Assembly: GCA_028277905.1 (NCBI GenBank)
Contig: JANQFI010000455.1
Coordinates: 1-35,594 of the forward strand
Direction of reading: 5' to 3'
Source of the DNA: Chromatiaceae bacterium
GTDB taxonomy: Bacteria; Pseudomonadota; Gammaproteobacteria; Chromatiales; Chromatiaceae
Length of the DNA: 35,594 bases
Numbering within the stretch: the first letter of the stretch is position 1; each line of letters opens with the position of its first letter. The notes below the pieces were generated by a model that worked only from the letters and a program-made list of their open reading frames with translations, was not told the DNA's origin and did not search any database. Positions 9,201 through 18,796 of the stretch are shown in pieces. The position numbers and the translations under genes were made by a program.

Positions 9201-10492
9201 CGGACGCGCACCGGATGCGGACAGCGACAGCAGGTGCGCCAAACGCCGTGTCGGACGATAACGCGTCCGACGATGAGGGTGCCGAGATCCTGCTGCTCTG
9301 CCATCGTATCCCGTATCCACCGGACAAGGGCGACAAGATCCGCTCATACCGGTGGCTCATGGGTCTCGCAGAACGTTATCGGGTGCATTTGGGCGCGTTC
9401 GTGGATGATCCGAGTGACTGGGCGCATACCGAGCGAATGCGCGCGCTCTGCGGCGAGGTCTGCCTGCGTCCACTGCCGTCACTGCGTGCCAGGCTAAGGG
9501 CCATGCCGGCGCTGCTGACGCCCAGGCCCTTGTCGGTCGCCTGTTATCGTGACAGACAGATGGCCGCCTGGGTCAGGCGAATGCTCACCCGGCCGGCGCT
9601 GTCGCGGATCGTCGTTTACTCTTCTGCCATGGCACAATACGGACTGGGACCCTTGGCAGCACGCCGGCGCCGGATCATCGACTATGTGGACGTCGACGCG
9701 GACAAATGGCGTCAGTACGCCGAGCGCACCAAGGCGCCCCTGTCATGGCTCTACGCGCGTGAGGCGCGCTGCCTGTTGGCGCATGATGCACGCGCCGCGC
9801 GGGCATTCGATGCGAGTCTGTTCGTGTCCGCGGCGGAGGCAGCCTTGTTTCGCCAACTGAGCGGTGTGGCGGGGGCGCGTGCGGTACCAAACGGGGTCGA
9901 CCTCGCTTACTTCACGCCATCCCCGTCGCGGTCGACGCCCTACCGCGACGGCGAACAGGCCGTCGTGTTCACCGGCGCAATGGATTATCGGGCGAATGTC
10001 GATGCCGTCCGCTGGCTCGCAGCTGAGGTTTGGCCCGCTGTGCGCCAGCGTTTCGCCTCGGCTCGGCTTTACGTCGTCGGTGCCCGGCCGGCCCGCGAGC
10101 TATGCAAGCTGGCCTGCCCGGATATCCTCATCACCGGGCGTGTGCCGGACGTGCGGCCCTTCATTCAGCATGCGGCCGCCATTGTGGCGCCGATGCGCAT
10201 CGCGCGCGGTGTACAGAACAAGGTGCTGGAAGGGATGGCCATGGGGCGCGTCGTGCTGACGACCTCAATGGGGCTCGACGGCATCGACGCCGAGCCTGGC
10301 CGGCACTTGCTGGTGGCGGATGATCCCTATGACATGGCCGCGCAACTCGTCGCCGTGCTGCAGGGCGGGCATGCCCGGGTGGGCTCGGCCGCGCGCGAGC
10401 TGATTCGCGAGCGATACCATTGGCGCACCGCAATTGAGCGCTTCCTTGGCGTGGTCGCCGGTGAACCCTCCCCGACACAGGTTGACGCATGA
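9197..10492 (+). CDS. Glycosyltransferase family 4-like (TIGR03087-type, XrtA-associated)
   Basis: LLLCHRIPYPPDKGDKIRSYRWLMGLAERY, YVDVDADKWRQYA, PNGVDLAYF, GARPARELCKLACPDILITGRVPDVRPFIQHAAAIVAPMRIARGVQNKVLEGMAMG. TTG start overlaps the upstream stop. Confidence 0.9.
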   Translation: MTDAHRMRTATAGAPNAVSDDNASDDEGAEILLLCHRIPYPPDKGDKIRSYRWLMGLAERYRVHLGAFVDDPSDWAHTERMRALCGEVCLRPLPSLRARLRAMPALLTPRPLSVACYRDRQMAAWVRRMLTRPALSRIVVYSSAMAQYGLGPLAARRRRIIDYVDVDADKWRQYAERTKAPLSWLYAREARCLLAHDARAARAFDASLFVSAAEAALFRQLSGVAGARAVPNGVDLAYFTPSPSRSTPYRDGEQAVVFTGAMDYRANVDAVRWLAAEVWPAVRQRFASARLYVVGARPARELCKLACPDILITGRVPDVRPFIQHAAAIVAPMRIARGVQNKVLEGMAMGRVVLTTSMGLDGIDAEPGRHLLVADDPYDMAAQLVAVLQGGHARVGSAARELIRERYHWRTAIERFLGVVAGEPSPTQVDA

Positions 10493-12123
10493 ATGACACA
10501 AGGGACCAGACCGGCATGATTATCGATGATGTTGCGGCCACCGCCGACCGCCCCCGGTTGGCCCTGTGGTGGCCCGACTTGATCCTGTTGCTGGCGGCGG
10601 TGGCTCTGGTCACGCTCAGCTTCCACGAGACCGCTTGGTCGATCGTTTCCATCTGGGATCGCTCCGAGACCTATGCCCACGGCTTTCTCATCGTGCCCAT
10701 CAGCCTGTGGCTGGTATGGGAGAAGCGTGCCGGCCTGAAGAACCTTGCACCCCAACCCACGGCGCTGCCCCTGGTGCTGTTCCTGCCCTTGGGCTTCGCC
10801 TGGCTTGCGGGACAGCTCGTGGATACCTTGGTGGTGCAGCAACTCGCCTATGTCGGCCTGCTGGTGGTGACGCTCTGGGCTGTGCTCGGACATCGGGTGG
10901 CACGCTTTCTGGCCTTTCCGCTTTTGTTTCTGTTCCTGGGTGTGCCCATGGGCGAGGAGCTGGTGCATCCGATGATGAACTACACCGCCGACTTCACCGT
11001 GGGCATGCTGAAGCTCACGGGCATACCCGTTTACCGAGAAGGCACCTTCTTCACCATTCCCAGCGGTCAGTGGTCCGTGGTGGAGGCTTGCAGCGGGATG
11101 CGTTATCTGATCGCCTCGGTCACGCTCGGCGTCCTATTCGCCTATCTGACCTATAAGAAGTGGTGGAAGCGGCTGCTGTTTGTTCTCTTCGCCATCCTGG
11201 TGCCGGTCATCGCGAACGGCTTCCGTGCGTACATGATCGTCATGATAGGCCACCTGAGCGACATGAAGCTCGCTGCCGGCGTCGATCATCTGATCTATGG
11301 CTGGGTGTTCTTCGGCGTCATCATTACCATAATGTTCGTCGTCGGTAGCATCTGGCGCGACCCGCCGGCGCCAATGCCGCAGCCGGAGCCGATCGCGGCC
11401 GAGCCCATCACCGGACGGCGCGCCCTCCACCTGTTGCTCGTGTTAGCGGTCGGTGCAGCCTTCTGGCCGGCCGCCGCCTGGGCGCTGTCGGACCATGGTG
11501 GCAAGGTCGCGGCGGTGACCCTGGAGCCGCCGCTGGCGCCCGGCTGGGCGTTGCAGCCGGATCAAGCTTCGGCTTGGGACTGGCGCCCCCGCGTCCTGGG
11601 CGCGGATGGCAGTCTGTACGCCTTCTATGCCGGTGAAAGCCCACCGCAAAGGGCCCCAAGCGCCGATTCTGACATCGACCCGAATGTCGGTCCGGTGGGG
11701 CTGTACCTAGGCGTATACCGAAGGCAACGACAGGGGGCCGAGCTCGTCACGTCCGCCAATGTCATGGTCGAAGAGAAGCATCCCATCTGGAGCAACATCA
11801 TGATGCGTCCGCAGCGCGTGCGCCTGAGATCCGGCGAGCTGGCGCTGAAGCAGCACTTGCTGACCTCCCGCAGCGGTGAACGGCTGCTCGTTTGGTCTTG
11901 GTATCTGGTGGGCGATCGGCATACGGCGAATCCCTATCTCGCAAAGCTGCTGGAGGCCAGGTCGCGACTGCTGGGGCGTAAAGGCGAAGCGGCCTTGATC
12001 GCTGTGGCCGCGCCCTATGACGAGAAACCGGAAGTCGCTGCTGCTTCGCTCACCGAGTTTCTGAATGCGATGCTGCCCGCCATCGCCACCGAGGTCGAGC
12101 GATCGCTGCAGGCGACACCCTGA
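10489..12123 (+). CDS. xrtA: Exosortase A (XrtA/EpsH) with C-terminal EpsI domain
   Basis: Multi-TM N-terminus with catalytic Cys motif EACSGMRYL, Arg motif NGFRAYMIV and His motif DHLIYGWVFF; soluble C-terminal EpsI-like domain (LGADGSLYAFYAG...). Confidence 0.93.
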   Translation: MNDTRDQTGMIIDDVAATADRPRLALWWPDLILLLAAVALVTLSFHETAWSIVSIWDRSETYAHGFLIVPISLWLVWEKRAGLKNLAPQPTALPLVLFLPLGFAWLAGQLVDTLVVQQLAYVGLLVVTLWAVLGHRVARFLAFPLLFLFLGVPMGEELVHPMMNYTADFTVGMLKLTGIPVYREGTFFTIPSGQWSVVEACSGMRYLIASVTLGVLFAYLTYKKWWKRLLFVLFAILVPVIANGFRAYMIVMIGHLSDMKLAAGVDHLIYGWVFFGVIITIMFVVGSIWRDPPAPMPQPEPIAAEPITGRRALHLLLVLAVGAAFWPAAAWALSDHGGKVAAVTLEPPLAPGWALQPDQASAWDWRPRVLGADGSLYAFYAGESPPQRAPSADSDIDPNVGPVGLYLGVYRRQRQGAELVTSANVMVEEKHPIWSNIMMRPQRVRLRSGELALKQHLLTSRSGERLLVWSWYLVGDRHTANPYLAKLLEARSRLLGRKGEAALIAVAAPYDEKPEVAAASLTEFLNAMLPAIATEVERSLQATP

Positions 12124-12170
12124 GCCTATCTTCCTTGATGTCGAATCGGGCAGTCGAATAGCGCGACGGT

Positions 12171-14102
12171 ATGTGCGCCATTACGGGAATATTGGCCGCG
12201 GATCCCGCGGCCATGGTGTCCGCGACCTTGCTGCGCGGCATGAACGACATCCAGTCTCACCGCGGGCCGGACCAGCACGGCATCCATCTGGAACCGGGCC
12301 TAGGGCTCGGTCATCGCCGTTTGTCCATCATCGACCTCTCGGGCGGGCGCCAGCCACTGTTCAATGAGGACGGGAGCGTTGTCGTCGTCTACAACGGCGA
12401 GATCTACAACTTCCAGGCCTTAGCCACGGAGCTGGCGGGGCGCGGCCATCGATTCCGCACCCATAGCGACACAGAGGTCATCGTCCATGCTTGGGAAGAG
12501 TGGGGCGCCGACTGCGTGCACCGGTTTCGTGGCATGTTCGCTTTTGCGCTTTGGGACCGCGGGCGGCAGACGCTGTTTCTAGCGCGCGATCGTCTCGGTA
12601 TCAAGCCGTTGCATTATGCTTGGCTCGGCGACGGCGGCCTGATCTTCGGCTCCGAGCTGAAGGCGCTACGGCAGCACCCGGACCTGCCGCGGGATATGGC
12701 ACCGGAGGCGGTGGAAGACTACTTCGCCTTCGGCTATGTGCCAGAGCCGCGTACTATCTACGCCGGGGCGCATAAGTTGCCGGCCGGGCATCACCTGCTC
12801 GTGCGCCGCGGCGCCGCGCGGGCCGAGCCGCGACGGTACTGGGATGTGCCATTCGACGCCGGCCCGAACATGCGCGCTGCATCAGCTGGCGACGAGTTGC
12901 TGGAACGCCTGGCCGAGGCCGTGCGATTGCGCCTGATCGCAGAGGTCCCGCTCGGCGCATTCCTGTCCGGGGGCGTGGACTCCGGGGCCGTGGTGGCGTT
13001 GATGGCGCAGATCATGGCCGCCGACGGCGCGGGGCCGGTCAGAACCTGCTCCATCTCGTTCGGCGACCCGGCCTTCAACGAGTCCAGGTACGCGGAGCAA
13101 GTCGCGCGCCGCTACGCCACGGATCACCACAGCGAGCAGCTCGACGTCGACAGGCTCGATCTGCTGGATACCCTGGCAGGTCTGTACGACGAGCCCTATG
13201 CCGACAGCTCCGCCCTGCCGACCTACCTGGTTTGTGGGCTGGCCCGCCAGCGGGTGACGGTGGCCCTCTCGGGTGACGGCGGTGACGAGAACCTCGCGGG
13301 CTACAAGCGCTATCGCTGGCATCTCGATGAGCAGCGCCTGCGCGGGTTGCTGCCCTTGGCTGTCCGCCGGGCGCTGTTCGAACCCTTGGGGCGGGCCTAT
13401 CCCCCACTGCTCGGCGCGCCGCGCTTTCTGCGCGCCAAGGCCACCTTCCAGGCCCTGACGCGCGATCCTGTGTCGGGCTATTTCAATATCATCGCCGTGC
13501 TCGAGGACGATCTCCGCGAGCGGCTCTATAGCCCCGCCTTCAAGGATCGGCTGCAAGGCTATCGCGCCGTGGAGGTGCTGCGCCGCCACGCCAACGCGAG
13601 CCCTACGGATCATGCCTTGTCGATGGTCCAGTACCTGGATATGAAGACCTATCTCGTGGACGATATCCTCACCAAAGTGGACCGCGCCAGCATGGCCCAC
13701 GCCTTGGAGGTCCGGGTGCCGCTCTTGGACCACGAATTGGTGGAATGGATGTCCTCACTGCCGCCGGCGCTCAAGCTCCGGGGCGGTGACGGCAAGCACC
13801 TGTTCAAGGCCGCTCTACGCTCGCACCTGCCGGAGGATCTGCTGTACCGGCCGAAGATGGGCTTCGCGGTGCCCTTGGCGAGCTGGTTCCGCGGCCCGTT
13901 GCGCGAGCGCGTGCGCACCGCGCTGCTGGGGCCACGGCTTGCGGACACCGGGTTGTTCGAGCGGGGCTGTCTGCAGCACCTGCTGGACACCCATGATCGA
14001 GGGCGGCGGGACTATAGTGCCGCGCTATGGAGTCTGCTGATGTTCGACGCCTTCCTGATGCGCGAGAGCGACGTACGCCCGGCACCCGCCGAGGCGGCCT
14101 GA
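12171..14102 (+). CDS. Asparagine synthetase-like glutamine amidotransferase (XrtA-associated amidotransferase)
   Basis: Starts MCAITGI (Cys2 nucleophile present), SHRGPDQHG, GHRRLSIIDLSGGRQPL, VVYNGEIYN, FLSGGVDSG, KVDRASMAHALEVRVPLLDHELVEW. Confidence 0.95.
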   Translation: MCAITGILAADPAAMVSATLLRGMNDIQSHRGPDQHGIHLEPGLGLGHRRLSIIDLSGGRQPLFNEDGSVVVVYNGEIYNFQALATELAGRGHRFRTHSDTEVIVHAWEEWGADCVHRFRGMFAFALWDRGRQTLFLARDRLGIKPLHYAWLGDGGLIFGSELKALRQHPDLPRDMAPEAVEDYFAFGYVPEPRTIYAGAHKLPAGHHLLVRRGAARAEPRRYWDVPFDAGPNMRAASAGDELLERLAEAVRLRLIAEVPLGAFLSGGVDSGAVVALMAQIMAADGAGPVRTCSISFGDPAFNESRYAEQVARRYATDHHSEQLDVDRLDLLDTLAGLYDEPYADSSALPTYLVCGLARQRVTVALSGDGGDENLAGYKRYRWHLDEQRLRGLLPLAVRRALFEPLGRAYPPLLGAPRFLRAKATFQALTRDPVSGYFNIIAVLEDDLRERLYSPAFKDRLQGYRAVEVLRRHANASPTDHALSMVQYLDMKTYLVDDILTKVDRASMAHALEVRVPLLDHELVEWMSSLPPALKLRGGDGKHLFKAALRSHLPEDLLYRPKMGFAVPLASWFRGPLRERVRTALLGPRLADTGLFERGCLQHLLDTHDRGRRDYSAALWSLLMFDAFLMRESDVRPAPAEAA

Positions 14103-15374
14103 ATGAAGATTCTGCACGTCCTCGATCATTCTATCCCGCTGCATAGCGGGTACACGTTTCGCACTCAGGCGATCCTCGACGAACAGGTGGCCTTGGGGTG
14201 GGAGACCGTACAGATTACCTCGGGGAAGCAGGGTGAGAGGGCCGCAGCGGTCGAGGAGATCGACGGGCTGCGCTTCTATCGCACGCCGCCACCCGCGACG
14301 CCCTGGGGCGGTCTGCCGGTGCTCAACCAGTGGCGCATCGTCGAGGATCTGGTGTGGCGACTGGAGGCAGCCGTGGAAGCCGAGCAGCCGGATCTGATCC
14401 ACGCCCACTCGCCGGCCCTGAACGGACTGGCGGCACTGCGGGTGGGACGCCGCCGCAGGCTGCCGGTGGTGTATGAATGCCGGGCCTTCTGGGAAGACGC
14501 CGCCACCGATCATGGCACCAGCCGCGAGGGCGGCGCGCGTTATCGGCTGACGCGTGCCTTGGAGAGCCATGTGTTCCGTCGCGCCGATGCCGTCACCTGC
14601 ATCTGCGAGGGGTTGCGGCAGGACATCCAGGCTCGCGGCATCCCGGTGGCGAAGCTCACCGTCATTCCAAACGCGGTGGACGCCGAGCGGTTCGCGCTCG
14701 ATGTGGCCAAGGATGAGTCCCTGGCGCGCGAGTTGGGCCTGGATGACGCGCTCGTGCTTGGCTTCATCGGCTCCTTCTATAGCTACGAAGGGCTGGATCT
14801 CGCGGTGTCTGCCGTCTCCCTGCTGGGTGAGAATCCGGCTCGCAGATCGTCGGGGCGCGGCCCGGTGCATCTGCTGCTCGTGGGCGGTGGCCCGCAGGAA
14901 GCGCAGCTACAGGAGCAGGTTGCGGGACTCGGTGTCGCTGATCGGGTGCATTTCACGGGTCGCGTGCCTCATGCCGCGGTGGAGCGCTACTATAGCCTTG
15001 TGGATATTCTGGTCTATCCACGGCGATCCATGCGCCTCACCGAGCTCGTCACGCCGTTGAAGCCCCTGGAGGCCATGGCGCAGGGCAAGCTCGTACTGGC
15101 ATCCGACGTGGGCGGCCATCGGGAGCTCATCCGCCACGGCACCAATGGACGTTTGTTCCCGGCAGACGACGCCTCGGCATTGGCGAGCGCCGTCGGCTCC
15201 ATGCTCGATGACCGCGCGAGCTGGGATGCTCAGCGCGTCGCGGGCCGATGCTTCGTCGAGCAGGAGCGTACCTGGTCGCGCAGTGTCCGTCGCTATGTCG
15301 ACGTCTATGAGCGCCTGCTCTGCCGACCAGCGCAAGTCCAGCACGCCCGCGCGGACGGTGAGGCGGCGCCCTGA
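14103..15374 (+). CDS. Glycosyltransferase, exosortase A system-associated (GT4)
   Basis: ILHVLDHSIPLHSGYTFRTQAILDEQ, LIHAHSPALNGLAAL, CEGLRQDIQARGIP, VIPNAVDAERF, KPLEAMAQGKLVLASDVGGHRELI. Confidence 0.92.
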   Translation: MKILHVLDHSIPLHSGYTFRTQAILDEQVALGWETVQITSGKQGERAAAVEEIDGLRFYRTPPPATPWGGLPVLNQWRIVEDLVWRLEAAVEAEQPDLIHAHSPALNGLAALRVGRRRRLPVVYECRAFWEDAATDHGTSREGGARYRLTRALESHVFRRADAVTCICEGLRQDIQARGIPVAKLTVIPNAVDAERFALDVAKDESLARELGLDDALVLGFIGSFYSYEGLDLAVSAVSLLGENPARRSSGRGPVHLLLVGGGPQEAQLQEQVAGLGVADRVHFTGRVPHAAVERYYSLVDILVYPRRSMRLTELVTPLKPLEAMAQGKLVLASDVGGHRELIRHGTNGRLFPADDASALASAVGSMLDDRASWDAQRVAGRCFVEQERTWSRSVRRYVDVYERLLCRPAQVQHARADGEAAP

Positions 15375-16765
15375 TGGCCGATCTCTATACCCGCTTCGCC
15401 AGCACCCTGCTGTTCCCCATCCATGAATGGGCGAAGGGCCACCACAGCGTCGCCGTGCGCCAAGCCCTAGAACGTACCCAATGGCTCCCACCGCATGCAC
15501 TCGCCGACTATCAGCGCCAGCGGCTGGCGGCCTTTATGCGGCGGGCATACGCCCGCGTCCCCTATGTTCGTCGCTTGCTCGACTCGCATGGACTGACGCC
15601 CGCTGAGGTGCAGGATGTCGCCGGCCTGCGGCGCCTGCCGCTACTGGACAAAGCGACTATCCGCGCCAATCTCGACGCCCTGAAGGCCAAGGACGCGCGC
15701 GGACTCGCACGCTTCAACACCGGGGGCTCGTCCGGGGAGCCGCTGGTCTTCTTCATCGGTAAGGAGCGTGTCAGCCATGATGTCGCCGCCAAGTGGCGGG
15801 CGACGCGCTGGTGGGATGTGGACATCGGCGACCGCGAGATCGTGGTATGGGGCTCGCCCATCGAGCTTGGTGCGCAGGACCGCTTGCGTGCGCTGCGTGA
15901 TGCAATACTGCGTACGCGCCTGCTGCCCGCGTTCGATCTATCCGCCGCGAATCTGGATCGCTTCGCCCGGGAGATCCGGCATGCACGCCCGCGCATGCTG
16001 TTCGGCTACCCGTCCTCGCTGGCCCTGATTGCGGCGCATGCCGAGTCGGCCGGCATCGTGCTCGGTGATATTGGCATTCGCGTTGCTTTCGTCACGTCCG
16101 AACGGCTCTATGCCCACCAACGCGAGACGATCGAGCGTGTGTTCGGTTGCCCAGTCGCAAACGGCTACGGTGGGCGCGATGCGGGCTTCATCGCGCATGC
16201 CTGCCCGGAAGGCGGGCTACACATCACTGCAGAGGATCTGGTCGTCGAAGTCCTGGATCGCAACGGCGCGCCGGTTCCTGCTGGAGAGACCGGTGAGATC
16301 GTCATCACCCATCTTGCCACCGCGGATTTTCCATTCATTCGCTATCGCACGGGCGATATCGGTGCCCTGGATCCGAAACCCTGCCCCTGCGGGCGTGGGC
16401 TACCCCTGCTCGGGCGCCTTGACGGCCGCAGCACGGACTTCATTGTCGCGGCGAACGGTACCATCATGCATGGATTGGCACTGATCTACATCCTCCGCGA
16501 CATCGACGTCATCGATCAATTCAAGATCATTCAGGAATCACTAACGCGAACGCGGGTGCTCGTGACCGCAGCCGCGCCCTTGGCGTCCGAGCTCATCACC
16601 GGCCTGGCCGCAGCCTTCCGCCGCCGCCTGGGCGCAACTGTTGACATCAGCATCGAGCAAGTCTCGACCATTCCCCGCGAGGCGTCCGGCAAGTATCGGT
16701 ACGTCGTGAGTCGGGTGCCGGTGGGCGAGGCCGGTCGCGGTGCCGAGGCTGCCGGTTGTTGTTGA
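15374..16765 (+). CDS. Phenylacetate-CoA ligase/CapK-like adenylate-forming enzyme
   Basis: FNTGGSSGEPLVF, MLFGYPSSLALIA, GYGGRDAGFIAHACPEGGLHITAEDLVVEVLD, GEIVITHL, PFIRYRTGDIG, CPCGRGLPLLGRLDGRSTDFI. Confidence 0.9.
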   Translation: MADLYTRFASTLLFPIHEWAKGHHSVAVRQALERTQWLPPHALADYQRQRLAAFMRRAYARVPYVRRLLDSHGLTPAEVQDVAGLRRLPLLDKATIRANLDALKAKDARGLARFNTGGSSGEPLVFFIGKERVSHDVAAKWRATRWWDVDIGDREIVVWGSPIELGAQDRLRALRDAILRTRLLPAFDLSAANLDRFAREIRHARPRMLFGYPSSLALIAAHAESAGIVLGDIGIRVAFVTSERLYAHQRETIERVFGCPVANGYGGRDAGFIAHACPEGGLHITAEDLVVEVLDRNGAPVPAGETGEIVITHLATADFPFIRYRTGDIGALDPKPCPCGRGLPLLGRLDGRSTDFIVAANGTIMHGLALIYILRDIDVIDQFKIIQESLTRTRVLVTAAAPLASELITGLAAAFRRRLGATVDISIEQVSTIPREASGKYRYVVSRVPVGEAGRGAEAAGCC

Positions 16766-16768
16766 TTC

Positions 16769-18187
16769 ATGGGACTGCGGGACATCTTTCTGTTGGTAAC
16801 GATCTACGGATCGATCCCCTTCATCTATATCAAGCCGTTCATCGGCTTGCTGGTCTGGTACTGGCTCTCGCTGATGAATCCGCACCTCATCAGCTGGACG
16901 CTATCCACTCAGCCGTTCGCCCAGCTCATCGCCATAGTGATGCTGTCCAGTCTCCTGATCTCGCAGCAGGAACAGAAACGCCTACCCGCCACATCCATTA
17001 CCGTCACGCTCGCGCTGTTCTGGTTTTGGATGCTGACGACAACGATCTTCAGCCTGTTTCCCGATCGGGCTTGGACGCAGTGGGACAAGGTCTGGAAGAT
17101 CATGCTGACCACCTATGTCGCGATGATGATGCTGAATACCAAGGAGCGTGTTATTGCGCTGACGACCGTCGCGGCACTGTCGATCGGTTTCTACGGCTTC
17201 AAGGGGGGGTATTTCACGATTCTGACCGGCGGCGGTTATAAAGTTTGGGGCCCGGCCAGCAGCTTCATCGGCGGCAACAACGAGATCGGCTTAGCACTCA
17301 TCATGGCCATTCCCCTGCTCATGTACGTGCGCACGATCGTTGCGTATCGCCTCCTGAAGCTCGCACTGCTCGTCGGGGTTGTGCTCTGCGTCTTCTCCAT
17401 AGTCGGGACGCAATCGCGTGGCGCCTTTGTCGGTATTGCCGCGGTCGGAGCATACTTCCTCTGGAAGACCAAGAACAAGGTGGTATGGCTCATTCTATTG
17501 GTCCCGCTGGCGCTGACCGTGTATAACTTCATGCCTGAGAGCTGGCATGAGCGCATGGCATCAATCAGCGAATACGAAGAGGATGGCTCGGCGATGGGGC
17601 GGCTGCAAGCCTGGGAAATGGCGTTCAATCTGGCGCTGGATCGGCCATTTGGCGGTGGTTTCGAGACCTTCAAGCCCGCCACCTACCTCATGTATTTGCC
17701 GGAAGTCGGCGCACGTAATACCGACGCGCACAGTATCTACTTCGAGGTCATGGCCGAACATGGCTTCATCGGCCTGACGTTGTTCCTGCTCATCGGTCTA
17801 TTCAGCCTGCGCGCTTGTGCGCGCATTGTTCGGCGAACACGAGGTATCGCGGAACTGGAATGGATGAACAACCTCGCCCGCATGATGCAGGTGAGTCTTG
17901 TCGGTTATGCGGTTAGCGGGTTGTTCCTGGGTTTGGCGTATTTCGATTTCTACTATGCACTGGTTGCCATCATCGTCGGTATGACAACGGTGCTTAAGCA
18001 ATGGGAAGCCAAATCTGCGTTGCCCTATGAAGGCGCAAGTGCAGGGAGGGAAACAGCGGCGGCGACTAGCAAGCGGGCGCCGCCGACGGGCATAGCAGTA
18101 GCCCGCAAACAGCAACCCAGAATCAAGGCCTTGCCGTCCCCGCAGGAGGCAGTCAGCTTGGCACGAGACTGGTATCGGCGCCTGTAG
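16769..18187 (+). CDS. O-antigen ligase-like/putative O-glycosylation ligase (XrtA-associated)
   Basis: Polytopic protein with SSFIGGNNEIGLAL, GTQSRGAFVGI and RPFGGGFETF...DAHSIYFEVMAEHGFIGL (Wzy_C-like motifs). Confidence 0.9.
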   Translation: MGLRDIFLLVTIYGSIPFIYIKPFIGLLVWYWLSLMNPHLISWTLSTQPFAQLIAIVMLSSLLISQQEQKRLPATSITVTLALFWFWMLTTTIFSLFPDRAWTQWDKVWKIMLTTYVAMMMLNTKERVIALTTVAALSIGFYGFKGGYFTILTGGGYKVWGPASSFIGGNNEIGLALIMAIPLLMYVRTIVAYRLLKLALLVGVVLCVFSIVGTQSRGAFVGIAAVGAYFLWKTKNKVVWLILLVPLALTVYNFMPESWHERMASISEYEEDGSAMGRLQAWEMAFNLALDRPFGGGFETFKPATYLMYLPEVGARNTDAHSIYFEVMAEHGFIGLTLFLLIGLFSLRACARIVRRTRGIAELEWMNNLARMMQVSLVGYAVSGLFLGLAYFDFYYALVAIIVGMTTVLKQWEAKSALPYEGASAGRETAAATSKRAPPTGIAVARKQQPRIKALPSPQEAVSLARDWYRRL

Positions 18188-18348
18188 TGACTCATGCGCT
18201 GTTGACGCAAGCCAGCACAGCCACAGCCTCCAGGTATCAGCCCTCGCCGACCTGCACGGCCTTCCCGCCGGTCTCACCGCCCCGCTGCCGCGCAGCACCA
18301 CCCAGCCAAGGCCCCCGGTGGCGCCCGTCGATGACGCCTAGCCCAGGC

Positions 18349-18483
18349 CTAGTGCAGGAGCTCGAATGCCCCAAGACCGTCTCAGGTCATTGTCGTTGTC
18401 GCGCTCTCCACCCTGCGGCTATTCGATTGCGATTACGACAACGAGGGGATCCCGGTCTCGGAACTTCCGCAGCAAAGCACTAG
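18349..18483. repeat. Repeat family 1, copy 1 (terminal inverted repeats CTAGTGC...GCACTAG)
   Basis: ctagtgcaggagctcgaatg...gtctcaggtcattgtcgttgtcg...gattacgacaacgaggggatcccggtctcggaacttccgcagcaaagcactag; right arm identical to that of copy 2. Confidence 0.9.
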
Positions 18484-18662
18484 TGCAGCAGTGCGAATGT
18501 CCCGCGACCGTCTCAGGTCATTGTCGTTGTCGTTGTCGTGCTCGTGCTCGTGCTCGTGGTCGTGGTCGTGATCGCGGTCTCGACCGTGCGCATATTCGAT
18601 TACGATTGCGATTACGACAACGAGGGGATCCCGGTCTCGGAACTTCCGCAGCAAAGCACTAG
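18480..18662. repeat. Repeat family 1, copy 2, with expanded hexanucleotide-phased core
   Basis: Shares a GCACTAGTGC junction with copy 1; core gtcgttgtcgttgtcgtgctcgtgctcgtgctcgtggtcgtggtcgtgatcgcg..., right arm identical to copy 1. Confidence 0.9.
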
Positions 18663-18796
18663 CCACCGCCTGCGCGAGATCGCCGTCCTTGTCCTGGGCG
18701 AGGCCTGGCGGCGGCTCACCGAGGAGCGACGCGGCAGCAGGCGCACCGGGCCGTCGGCACGGATGCTGTTCGCGATAGGGTATCAGTGCGACACGC

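Noticed and set aside
18366-18662. 98-aa plus-strand ORF across the repeat pair
   Set aside because: Low-complexity Arg/Ala translation of repeat DNA, with no independent coding evidence.
18349-18662. CRISPR array
   Set aside because: Only two units, with palindromic arms and a graded hexamer core; no unique spacers of constant length and no cas genes.
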